Below are positions 7,146-14,344 of a stretch of DNA of 36,757 bases, one piece after another; within the stretch, counting starts at the first letter, position 1, and each line of letters opens with the position of its first letter. Location of the stretch: NCBI GenBank assembly GCA_017882905.1, contig JADGOO010000040.1, positions 1-36,757 of the forward strand. Reading direction: 5' to 3'. The position numbers and the translations under genes are program-made. The stretch comes from Acidimicrobiia bacterium (GTDB taxonomy: Bacteria > Actinomycetota > Acidimicrobiia > IMCC26256 > PALSA-610). The notes beneath the pieces were generated by a model. The model did no database searches. It was not told the DNA's origin and saw only the letters and a program-made list of their open reading frames with translations.

Positions 7146-8668
7146 ACGAGCTCCTGTTGGCTTTGCACTGCCGGAAGCACGATGATCACGTCGAGGCCGC
7201 CGCCGGCGGACTCGCCGAGGGTGATCCGCCCGGCGTGCGCCTCGACGATCCGGCGCGCGACGGAGAGGCCGATGCCCGTACCCGGATAGTCATTCCCATT
7301 CAGCCGCTCGAAGATGTCGAACGCACGCTCGCGGTACGCAGGGTCGATGCCGATCCCGTTGTCTCGTACGTGGATCTTGTGACACCCATCAGTGCGGCGC
7401 TCGTGCACGATCTCCACTCGCGGTGGAATGCCCGCGCGGCCGAACTTGAGCGCGTTCGCAAGCAGGTTGACGAAGAGTCGGTACAGGAGGTCTTCGTCGC
7501 CGCTGATCCGGGGAAGCGCGTCCGTGGTGATCAACGCCTTCACCGCTTCGCCCTGAGCGGACACTGCTCGGCAGGCCGCACGCACCACTTCGTCGAGGTC
7601 GACCTCGTGGACGCGCAGGTCGTCGCGCCCGACGCGTGAGAGCTCGAGGAGCGCCTCGATGAGGGCCTGCATGCGCGTGGCGCCGTCGACCACGTAGCCG
7701 ATGTAGCGCCGGCCCTGTTCGTCGACGAGGTCGGTGTAGCGATCGGCGAGCTTCTGCACGAATGCCGAGATGTGCCGGAGCGGCTCTTGGAGGTCGTGCG
7801 AGGCCACGTACGCGAACTGCTCGAGCTCGGCGTTCGACCGGGCGAGATCGGCCGTGCGCTCGGCGAGGGCGGCCTCGACCTTCTTGCGCTCGGTGATGTC
7901 GCGCGAGACGGTCGACGCACCCACGATCACACCGTTGTCATCGCGGATCGCCGAGACGCGCAGCGACACGTCGACGAGGGACCCGTCCTTGCGAACCCGC
8001 ACCGTGTCGACCGGCTCCGAGACGTCGACGCCCTCGATCAGCGCGAGCGCGGCGAGTATCTCATCGACCTGGCCGGGTGGCAGCAGGATCGCGATGTTCT
8101 TGCCGATCACTTCCTCCGACGAGTAGCCGTAGAGCCGCGCTGCGCCATGGTTCCAGTGAGTGATCACGCCGTCGAGCGTCTTGGCGATCATGGCATCGTT
8201 GCTCGACGCGACGATGGCGGCTTCGAGCAGTGCCATCTCGGCCGCCCTACGGTCGGTGACGTCGCGGATCTCTGCCGCAACGAGGCCGGCCTGCGCCTCG
8301 ATCGGGCTCAGGGAGATCTCCACGGCGAACTCCGAGCCGTCCTTGCGGCGGCCCATCAGGTCGAGCGCGGCGCCCATGTTTCGAACTCGAGGATGCGCCG
8401 CGAAGTAGTCACGGTGTTGCGCGTGCTGGTCGCGCAGACGGTCGGGCAACAATGCCTCGACGCGCCTTCCGAGCAGCTCTTCGCGTCGATACCCGAACAA
8501 CCGCTCGGTCTGCGCGTTCACGAGATCGATACGACCTTCGGCGTCGACGATGACCATCGCGTCGGGTGCCGATTCGACGAGCGCTTCGAACTTGAGCTCG
8601 GCGCGCGCGGCCGCCGCGTCGGCCGGGTCGGGCTGGCCGACCGTTCGGGTTCGCCCGTCGAGGCTCAT
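7142..8668 (-). CDS. PAS-PAS sensor histidine kinase (soluble)
   Basis: This 508-residue protein starts at ATG 8668, whose A is shared with the preceding gene's stop (TGATG). PAS1 covers about residues 25-140 (F-E-A-L-V-E-S-A-P-D-A-M) and PAS2 about 145-262, each ending in a D-V-T-D-R/D-I-T-E-R linker. A coiled segment leads to the HisKA box with H291 (V-A-S-H-D-L-Q-E-P-L-R). The ATPase domain has N-box N401-N405, D-N-G-I-G-I-D (436-442) and G-T-G-I-G-L (463-468). There are no transmembrane segments, so the signal is cytosolic (redox, light or small molecule; PAS ligand unknown). It probably phosphorylates the receiver encoded next and perhaps the receiver domain of the upstream GGDEF-EAL protein. 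Confidence 0.93.
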   Translation of the reverse strand: MSLDGRTRTVGQPDPADAAAARAELKFEALVESAPDAMVIVDAEGRIDLVNAQTERLFGYRREELLGRRVEALLPDRLRDQHAQHRDYFAAHPRVRNMGAALDLMGRRKDGSEFAVEISLSPIEAQAGLVAAEIRDVTDRRAAEMALLEAAIVASSNDAMIAKTLDGVITHWNHGAARLYGYSSEEVIGKNIAILLPPGQVDEILAALALIEGVDVSEPVDTVRVRKDGSLVDVSLRVSAIRDDNGVIVGASTVSRDITERKKVEAALAERTADLARSNAELEQFAYVASHDLQEPLRHISAFVQKLADRYTDLVDEQGRRYIGYVVDGATRMQALIEALLELSRVGRDDLRVHEVDLDEVVRAACRAVSAQGEAVKALITTDALPRISGDEDLLYRLFVNLLANALKFGRAGIPPRVEIVHERRTDGCHKIHVRDNGIGIDPAYRERAFDIFERLNGNDYPGTGIGLSVARRIVEAHAGRITLGESAGGGLDVIIVLPAVQSQQELV

Positions 8669-11226
8669 CAGTGGGGTGCGGCCGCTGCGAGCAGGTTCGA
8701 CATCGCCGCGCTCGGCTGCGGTTTGGCGAAGTAGTAGCCCTGCGCCATGTCGCATCCGAGGGCTCGCAGCCGAGCGAGCTGCTCCTCGGTCTCGACGCCT
8801 TCGGCGATCGTCGTCAGCCCGAGCGCCTGACCTAGGCCGATCACGGCCTTGACGATCGCGTCGTCATCCGGATTGACCGGGAGACCCGACACGAACGACT
8901 TGTCGATCTTCACGAAGTCGACGGGGAAGCGGCGCAGGTACGTGAGTGACGAGTATCCGGTGCCGAAGTCGTCGACGCCGAGGTCGACGCCCAGGCTCTT
9001 GAGATCGGTGAGGCCGCGCAACGTCGATGAGGCGGAGTCCAACAGGATCGATTCCGTGAGCTCGAGCGTCAGGTGCTGCGCCGGGATGTCGCGCTCTCGC
9101 AACAGGCCGGCGATGGTCTCCGCCAGGGTCGGAAGGGCGAGCTGCCGGGCGGAGAGGTTCACGTGCACTTTGAACGGTGTCCCGTTGCCATGGTTGCGCC
9201 AGATCGAGGCCTGGTCGAGCGCCTTGCGGAGCACCACCTCGCCGAGCGGCACGATGAGCCCGGTGTCTTCTGCCGCGCCGACGAAGTCGGCCGGCATGAG
9301 CAGCCCCTGCTCCTCATCGTCGATCCGTACGAGCGCCTCGACACCGATGGTGGCGCCCGTGGTCATGTCGATCACCGGCTGGTATACAACGACGACGTTG
9401 TCGCCATCGAGTGCGCGTCGGATCGTGGTCTCGGTGCCGAGGCGCTCCATCGCCCGGGCACGGAGCGCGTCATCGAAGATCTCGTAGCGATCCTTGCCGC
9501 ACTCCTTGGCTCGGTACATCGCCATGTCGGCTTCGCGCAGCAGCGGCTCCGGTTCGCGGTGCCGATCCGTCGCAAGCGCGATCCCGATGCTCACCTGCAC
9601 GACCACGTCGGTTCCGCCGAGGCGCACCGGGGTCCTCATCGAACGACGGATCCGCTCCGCGACGGCCGACACGTCGTCGCGGCCGGCGAGGTTCTCCACC
9701 AGGATCACGAACTCGTCGCCACCGAGGCGCGCGACCGTGTCGGAGGGCCGCACGACGTCGATCAGTCGGCGTCCGATCTCTGCGAGCAGCTCGTCGCCTC
9801 GCGCGTGGCCGAGCGTGTCGTTGATCACCTTGAAGCGATCGACGTCGATGTACAGCACCCCGACCGAATCGATCGTGCGGTCGAGGCGGGCGAGTGCGTG
9901 CTCGAGCCGATCTTGGAGCAGCATCCGGTTCGGGAGACCGGTGAGGGGATCGTGCAGGGTCTGGTGCACGAGCCGTGCTTCGGCGACCTTGCGGCTCGTG
10001 ATGTCCTCGGCCTGCACGATGCTGTGCGTGTGCCGCCCGATCGCGTCGTCGACCGTGGCGCCGGAGACGAGTGCCCACACCTCGCGCTCGTCGATGCCGA
10101 TGAGGCGGCACTCGAGGCGAAACGCCTGCCGCCTGTCGCCGAGATGATCGAACGCATCGCGGAACTGCTCCACATCGTCGATGTGCACCAGATCGGAGAC
10201 GCTCATGGCGAGGAGCTGTGGACCTTGAAAGCCCAGCATCTCGATGAGTGCCGGGTTCACTTCCATGAAATGGCCGTCGAGCTCGATCAGAGCCATGCCC
10301 GTCGGCGCCGAGTCAAAGGCGTTCTGGAACCGGGTCTTCGCCTCGAGCAGCGCCGCGGCCTGCTGCTTGCGTTGGGTGACGTCGGTGACCATCGCGAGGG
10401 AGCCGATGAGCTCGCCGCGGCCGTCGAAGATCTCGGTCGTCGCCATGATCGCCCAGAGACTCGTCCCGTCGCGTCGGCGCAACACGAAGTCGTGGCGACC
10501 GTCGATCGCGCTGCGGGCGTCGAGCTGGGAGTTCGCCGCCGCGATCCGCCGACCCTCGTCGTCCATGAACGCGCCGAGCGACGCGCCGATCATCTCGTCG
10601 GCCTCGCACCCGAGGATCTCGGCCATGCGCGGATTGACGAAGGTGGTCAGACCGTCGGTGTCGAATGCCCAGATTCCCTCCTGGGCGAGCTCCACGATCT
10701 GGCGGTAGCGCTCGGTGCTGTGCCGCAGCTCGGCCTCGGCGAGCTCACGTGTGACGACCTCGACGCTCAACGCCTCCGATGCGTCGCGGAGCGCGACCCG
10801 TTGGCGTTGACGTTCGATCGCGTACGTGGCGGACCGCTCGAGAACCTTGGCGTTGAGCTCGTTCTTCACGATGTAGTCCTGGACACCGAGCTGGATCGCG
10901 GCGGCGCCGAGCGAGTTGTGCATCAGGCCGGTGAGCACGACGATCGCCACGTCGGGTGCCGCGTCGCGTACCGCTCGAACCGTCGCGAGGCCGCGAGAGT
11001 CGGGGAGCGACAGGTCGAGCACCACGCAGTCGACCTCCGCGCGCGACAGATACTCGACGGCGAACGCGAGTCGCTCGACGCGCGTCACGCGGAAGCTGTC
11101 GGCCATCACCGGGTCGTCGAAGAGCTCCATCACGAGCTCGGCGTCGGCGGCGCTGTCCTCGACCACGAGCACGTGCCACGGCTCGCGGGCGCTGTCGGTG
11201 TGCGTGAGATCGATGACGTGCGACAT
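8668..11226 (-). CDS. receiver-PAS-PAS-GGDEF-EAL bifunctional c-di-GMP protein
   Basis: Start ATG 11226 gives 852 residues. The order is receiver (about 17-135, D71 acceptor, K121), PAS (about 172-286), PAS (about 297-412), GGDEF (about 420-585) and EAL (about 595-845). The cyclase motif G-G-D-E-F is intact (502-506), and an inhibitory-site R-P-S-D lies five residues before it (493-496), which predicts product feedback. The phosphodiesterase part keeps E-A-L (630-632), D-D-F-G-T-G-Y-S-S-L (752-761) and K774, so both activities may be functional. Phosphorylation of D71 would switch synthesis against breakdown. It is first in the operon with the kinase and the small receiver. Confidence 0.95.
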   Translation of the reverse strand: MSHVIDLTHTDSAREPWHVLVVEDSAADAELVMELFDDPVMADSFRVTRVERLAFAVEYLSRAEVDCVVLDLSLPDSRGLATVRAVRDAAPDVAIVVLTGLMHNSLGAAAIQLGVQDYIVKNELNAKVLERSATYAIERQRQRVALRDASEALSVEVVTRELAEAELRHSTERYRQIVELAQEGIWAFDTDGLTTFVNPRMAEILGCEADEMIGASLGAFMDDEGRRIAAANSQLDARSAIDGRHDFVLRRRDGTSLWAIMATTEIFDGRGELIGSLAMVTDVTQRKQQAAALLEAKTRFQNAFDSAPTGMALIELDGHFMEVNPALIEMLGFQGPQLLAMSVSDLVHIDDVEQFRDAFDHLGDRRQAFRLECRLIGIDEREVWALVSGATVDDAIGRHTHSIVQAEDITSRKVAEARLVHQTLHDPLTGLPNRMLLQDRLEHALARLDRTIDSVGVLYIDVDRFKVINDTLGHARGDELLAEIGRRLIDVVRPSDTVARLGGDEFVILVENLAGRDDVSAVAERIRRSMRTPVRLGGTDVVVQVSIGIALATDRHREPEPLLREADMAMYRAKECGKDRYEIFDDALRARAMERLGTETTIRRALDGDNVVVVYQPVIDMTTGATIGVEALVRIDDEEQGLLMPADFVGAAEDTGLIVPLGEVVLRKALDQASIWRNHGNGTPFKVHVNLSARQLALPTLAETIAGLLRERDIPAQHLTLELTESILLDSASSTLRGLTDLKSLGVDLGVDDFGTGYSSLTYLRRFPVDFVKIDKSFVSGLPVNPDDDAIVKAVIGLGQALGLTTIAEGVETEEQLARLRALGCDMAQGYYFAKPQPSAAMSNLLAAAAPH

Positions 11227-11479
11227 GCCGCTCACGATCCCGCGTTCGACCTGAGATCGGCAGCGCAATCGTTGCGCAGACCTTCGAGTACCACGGGCGA
11301 CTCCAGTCGGGCGAGCAACCAGTGCGCCACCAAAGGTCTGGAGCAACGCCCCCAGGAGATGCCATCTCGGCAGCTCCGGCACGGTGTGGGTGTCGTGATC
11401 CGTGTCGAACAGAACCGTACACCCGCGCGGCGCGCGCTATTACGGCCACGCTCCGCGAAAGTTGTGCAGTCCCGGCGAG

Positions 11480-11504
11480 ACGTCGCGTGGTCTGTTCGCG
11501 ACGT
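11480..11504 (-). terminator. hairpin terminator candidate after the alpha/beta hydrolase
   Basis: Perfect 8-bp arms ACGTCGCG and CGCGACGT enclose a 9-nt loop, about 60 nt beyond the minus-strand stop at 11563. No U-tract follows, as at the other hairpins of this window. Confidence 0.45.
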
Positions 11505-11526
11505 GGTCGAGTAGTCACACTGCACC

Positions 11527-11548
11527 CGTGCGCGTGCGCGTGTGTGCG
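11527..11548. repeat. alternating purine-pyrimidine (CG/TG) tract
   Basis: Twenty-two consecutive bases alternate pyrimidine and purine (CG, TG and GC steps only), just beyond the hydrolase stop. Such tracts can adopt Z-DNA under negative supercoiling. No function can be shown. Confidence 0.4.
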
Positions 11549-11562
11549 ACCGACGCCGCGTC

Positions 11563-12405
11563 TCAGTCGGCGGTGACGAGCTGCTTTGCGAATCGGGCGA
11601 TGTGCTCGGCGACGAGACCGGGTTGGTCGAGCGGGAGCAACGTGTACGCGTCGTCGATCTGCTCGTAGCGCGCGTTCGGGATGATCTCGGCGAGCCGCCT
11701 GCCGTGGTCGGGCGGCATCACCTTGTCGTGTGCGGCCCACAGCACGAGCGCGGGTCGCTCGAAGCGAGCGAGCTCGTCGGCCGCGTCGATGAGCCCGTGG
11801 TAATCGCTCGTGCGCACGTACTTCGCGACGTCGCGGCGAACACCGCGGTTGTGGCGGATGCCCTCGAGCCAGCTCGCGATCACGGGCTTCGGGATCGGCC
11901 GTTTCGCCATCCATCCGAACGTCATCGGCATCCGGCGCATGAAGGGCACGCGCAGCGTCTGGGCCACGGGGAAGATCCCGCCCGGCATGCGTCCGGCGAT
12001 GGTGGCGAAGCGCCCCGGGAGGCCCGGCGGGATGTTGTCGAACGCTTCCTGCGACATGAGCACGATCCCGGCGATGCGTTCCGGATGTCGCACCGCGGTG
12101 ATCTGCGGGCCTCCCCAGTCGACGCTGACGAGCACCACGTCGGTGAGATCGAGCCGCTCGAGGAGCTCGGCGAGCAGCGCGGCGAGACCGTGCAGCGACT
12201 GGTCGGCGTCGGCGTGCATGGCGTGCCGATGTCCACCGAGTGGCAGGACGGGTACGACACAGCGAAATGTTGGGGCAAGCGGCGACACCACGCGCTGCCA
12301 GAGCGTCGCGTCCATCAGCAGGCCACCCACGAGCACCACGACGGCACCGTCGCCACCCGTGTCGTCGTACTCGATGATCCCGCTTGACAGCTCCACCGAC
12401 GGCAT
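11563..12405 (-). CDS. alpha/beta hydrolase, haloalkane dehalogenase/epoxide hydrolase-like, atypical triad
   Basis: This 280-residue protein starts at ATG 12405, with GGAGG 8 nt upstream. The strand V-V-V-L-V-G-G (22-28) is followed by the elbow V-S-V-D-W-G-G-P, placing D96 where haloalkane dehalogenases and epoxide hydrolases carry their Asp nucleophile. D227 (A-A-H-D-K) is the acid. At the usual catalytic His position the sequence reads D-D-A-Y-T-L-L-P (Y254), so the general base is replaced. The oxyanion H-G-x-P motif is also replaced by V-G-G-L. It may be a non-hydrolytic binding protein or use another base. It is divergent from tetR across a palindromic operator, so it is probably a target of that repressor. 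Confidence 0.85.
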   Translation of the reverse strand: MPSVELSSGIIEYDDTGGDGAVVVLVGGLLMDATLWQRVVSPLAPTFRCVVPVLPLGGHRHAMHADADQSLHGLAALLAELLERLDLTDVVLVSVDWGGPQITAVRHPERIAGIVLMSQEAFDNIPPGLPGRFATIAGRMPGGIFPVAQTLRVPFMRRMPMTFGWMAKRPIPKPVIASWLEGIRHNRGVRRDVAKYVRTSDYHGLIDAADELARFERPALVLWAAHDKVMPPDHGRRLAEIIPNARYEQIDDAYTLLPLDQPGLVAEHIARFAKQLVTAD

Positions 12406-12440
12406 TCGCTCGACCTCCGCGCTGACGACTAGAGCCATCA

Positions 12441-12469
12441 CTCTAGAAGCACTAGAGCGATCGCTCAAG
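12441..12469. promoter_or_regulatory. TetR operator region between hydrolase and tetR
   Basis: Two overlapping inverted repeats lie in the 94-bp divergent gap: CTCTAG/CTAGAG arms (12441-12457, 5-bp spacer), and a palindrome centred on the perfect 12-mer GAGCGATCGCTC (12455-12466) that extends to 18 bp with one mismatch (12452-12469). Autoregulation by the adjacent TetR is the likely role. Confidence 0.65.
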
Positions 12470-12486
12470 TCGCGCGCCACGGACAG

Positions 12487-12492
12487 TACGCT
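12487..12492 (+). promoter_or_regulatory. -10 element of tetR, probable leaderless transcript
   Basis: TACGCT (TANNNT) ends 7 nt before ATG 12500, the usual -10 to +1 distance, and no ribosome site is present. Transcription would begin at or next to the start codon. Confidence 0.5.
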
Positions 12493-12499
12493 CGACCGC

Positions 12500-13102
12500 A
12501 TGGCCACGACGACGAAGGATCGGTTGATCGAGGCGACCGCAGAGCTGTTCCGGCATCAGGGCTACTCGGCGACGGGCGTGAAGGAGATCGTCGACGCGGC
12601 CCGCGCGCCGTTCGGTTCGATGTACCACTTCTTCCCCGGCGGCAAGGAGGAGCTGGGCGCGGCCACGATCCGCTGGTCGGGTGCGATGTACGGCGAGCTG
12701 ATCGAGATCTTCTATGCCGACACGAGCGACCCGGTCGCGGCCACCCGGCAGTTCTTCGAGGCGGCCGCCGACACGGTGCGCGACACCGACTACACCGACG
12801 CCTGCCCGATCGCCACGGTCGCGCTCGAGGTGGCAAGCACGAGCGACCCGCTGCGCCGGGCCACGGCTGACGTCTTCGAAAGCTGGTTGGTCCAGCTCGA
12901 TGCCCACTTCGCGCGCAACGGCCTCACCAAGACCCAGGCCCGCAGCCTGTCGGTCTCGCTGTTCTGTCTGCTCGAGGGCGCGTTCTTGTTGGCGCGCGCC
13001 ACGCGCGAGCACCGACACATCCGAGCTGCGGGGCGTACTGCTGCGGCCGCGGTGCGTGACGCTCTCGAGCACCGCGCGAGCACCGTTGCTCGCCGCCGAT
13101 GA
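12500..13102 (+). CDS. TetR-family repressor
   Basis: This is a 200-residue protein. Residues 5-50 form the DNA-binding domain (R-L-I-E-A-T-A-E-L-F-R-H-Q-G-Y then T-G-V-K-E-I-V-D-A-A-R-A-P-F-G-S-M-Y-H-F-F). The S-M-Y-H-F-F-P-G-G-K-E-E-L motif is typical of the LmrA/YxaF-like branch, where G-K-E-E-L/Q follows the recognition helix. The C-terminal domain carries the T-D-Y-T-D-A-C-P-I-A-T-V-A-L-E-V-A region common in that branch. It probably controls itself and the divergent hydrolase through the palindromes at 12441-12469. The stop lies immediately before a truncated RibD-like remnant, so a deletion may have ended close to this gene. Confidence 0.92.
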   Translation: MATTTKDRLIEATAELFRHQGYSATGVKEIVDAARAPFGSMYHFFPGGKEELGAATIRWSGAMYGELIEIFYADTSDPVAATRQFFEAAADTVRDTDYTDACPIATVALEVASTSDPLRRATADVFESWLVQLDAHFARNGLTKTQARSLSVSLFCLLEGAFLLARATREHRHIRAAGRTAAAAVRDALEHRASTVARRR

Positions 13103-13103
13103 G

Positions 13104-13544
13104 TCGGAAGATCCGCAAGCGTCGTACTTCCGTCCTTGGGGGAGCGACGAATGGCGCGGCTGGTGGGGTCCGAATCCTCCCTACCACCACGCGGTGTTCG
13201 TGCTCGCCCACCATCCGCGCGATCTGATCGCGATGGAGGGTGGCACAACGTTCCACTTCGTGGTCGACGGCATCGATGCCGCGCTCGAGCAGGCGTTCGC
13301 GGCGGCGAACGCCACCGATGTCCGCCTCGGCGGCGGCGCATCGACCGTGCAGCAGTATCTCGCCGGCGGCCTCATCGACGAGCTGCACGCGGCCGTCGTT
13401 CCCGTGCTGCTCCGGCGTGGAGAACGACTGTTTCACAACCTCGATGGTGGACCTGAGGGATACGAGTGCGTCGACTTCGTCAGCTCGCCGTCGGCTGCGC
13501 ACTTCCGGTTCGCTCGAACGACCGCGCGTGCGAACCCCAGGTAG
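13104..13544 (+). pseudogene. RibD C-terminal/DHFR-like reductase, 5'-truncated remnant
   Basis: In the frame following the tetR stop, the sequence reads like the C-terminal two-thirds of a dihydrofolate reductase-like (RibD_C) protein. It shows W-G-x-x-x-W-R-G-W-W-G-x-N-P-P-Y-H-H, then V-F-V-L-A-H-H-P-R, G-G-T-T-F-H-F-V and D-V-R-L-G-G-G-A-S-T-V-Q-Q-Y-L. It ends with L-I-D-E-L-H-A-A-V-V-P-V-L-L. Homologues start 70 or more residues earlier with a first strand, S-L-D-G motif and G-R-x-M-F/W motif, all missing here. The first in-frame ATG is at 13233 (103 aa). The joint with tetR suggests a deletion; a short translated product is possible but should lack the NADPH fold's N-terminal half. Confidence 0.65.
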
Positions 13545-13578
13545 TGCGGCGGAGCATCCCGACTACGGTGCAGAACTC

Positions 13579-14340
13579 GTGAACGCAGTTGCGCAAGACC
13601 CCTCGCAGAAGCGCGCCGGCGTTGCCGCGCGTGCCGTCGACGCGTCGAAGGTCTACGGGCAAGGCGACAACGAAGTGCGCGCGCTCGATCACATCAACGT
13701 GGAGTTCGCGCCCGCGCAGTACTCGGCGATCATGGGCCCGTCAGGTTCGGGCAAGAGCACGCTGCTCCAATGTCTTGCCGGGCTCGACCAGCTGACGTCG
13801 GGCCAGGTGTTCCTCGGCGATCTCGACATCACGAACCTGCACGAGAAGGCACTCACTCGTGTGCGGCGCGATCGGATCGGGTTCATCTTCCAGTCGTTCA
13901 ACCTCATTCCCACGCTGACCGCGCTCGAGAACATCACGTTGCCCGAGAAGCTTGCGGGCAAGGATGCCGATCCGGCATGGCTCGATCAGGTGATCGAGAT
14001 CGTCGGCTTGCGGTCGCGGTTGCGCCATCGACCTTCTGAGCTCTCCGGCGGCCAGCAGCAGCGTGTGGCCGTGGCGCGTGCGCTCGTGAGCCGGCCCGAC
14101 ATCATCTTCGCCGACGAACCCACCGGCAACGTCGACTCCAAGGCCGGCGCCGAGATCTTGGGCTTCATGCGCCAGGTCGTGCGCGAGTTCGGCCAGACCA
14201 TCGTGATGGTCACCCACGATCCGATCGCCGCGAGCTACGCCGATCGTGTTGTGTTCCTGGCCGACGGCTCGATCGACGACGAGCTCGTCGGCCCGACCAC
14301 GGAATCGGTGCTCGATCACATGCGCCGCCTCGAGGTCTAG
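13579..14340 (+). CDS. ABC transporter ATP-binding protein (MacB/LolD-type)
   Basis: This is a 253-residue ATPase. It has Walker A G-P-S-G-S-G-K-S-T (53-61), Q-loop Q105, signature L-S-G-G-Q-Q (155-160) and Walker B I-I-F-A-D-E (175-180). An M-V-T-H-D switch histidine follows, and an A-D-R-V-V-F-L-A-D-G ending is typical of the MacB/LolD group. The start is GTG 13579; TACGGT lies 9 nt before it, so the message may be nearly leaderless. The permease starts 4 nt after its stop. Members of this group drive FtsX-type permeases that power export or envelope processes rather than uptake. Confidence 0.93.
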   Translation: MNAVAQDPSQKRAGVAARAVDASKVYGQGDNEVRALDHINVEFAPAQYSAIMGPSGSGKSTLLQCLAGLDQLTSGQVFLGDLDITNLHEKALTRVRRDRIGFIFQSFNLIPTLTALENITLPEKLAGKDADPAWLDQVIEIVGLRSRLRHRPSELSGGQQQRVAVARALVSRPDIIFADEPTGNVDSKAGAEILGFMRQVVREFGQTIVMVTHDPIAASYADRVVFLADGSIDDELVGPTTESVLDHMRRLEV

Positions 14341-14344
14341 CGCC

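Larger units (their letters stand above)
11227..11562. other. 336-bp intergenic region upstream of the signalling operon
   Basis: No protein with family features is seen on either strand. It holds a hairpin at 11480-11504 and an alternating purine-pyrimidine tract at 11527-11548. It must also contain the promoter of the minus-strand operon starting at 11226, but no -35/-10 pair there is clear enough to name. Confidence 0.6.

Noticed and set aside
9073-11514. Very long plus-strand open frame opposite the GGDEF-EAL gene
   Set aside because: It mirrors the real gene in the opposite phase, lacks any family motif and is rich in Arg/His/Glu/Asp, as expected from antisense of GC-rich codons.
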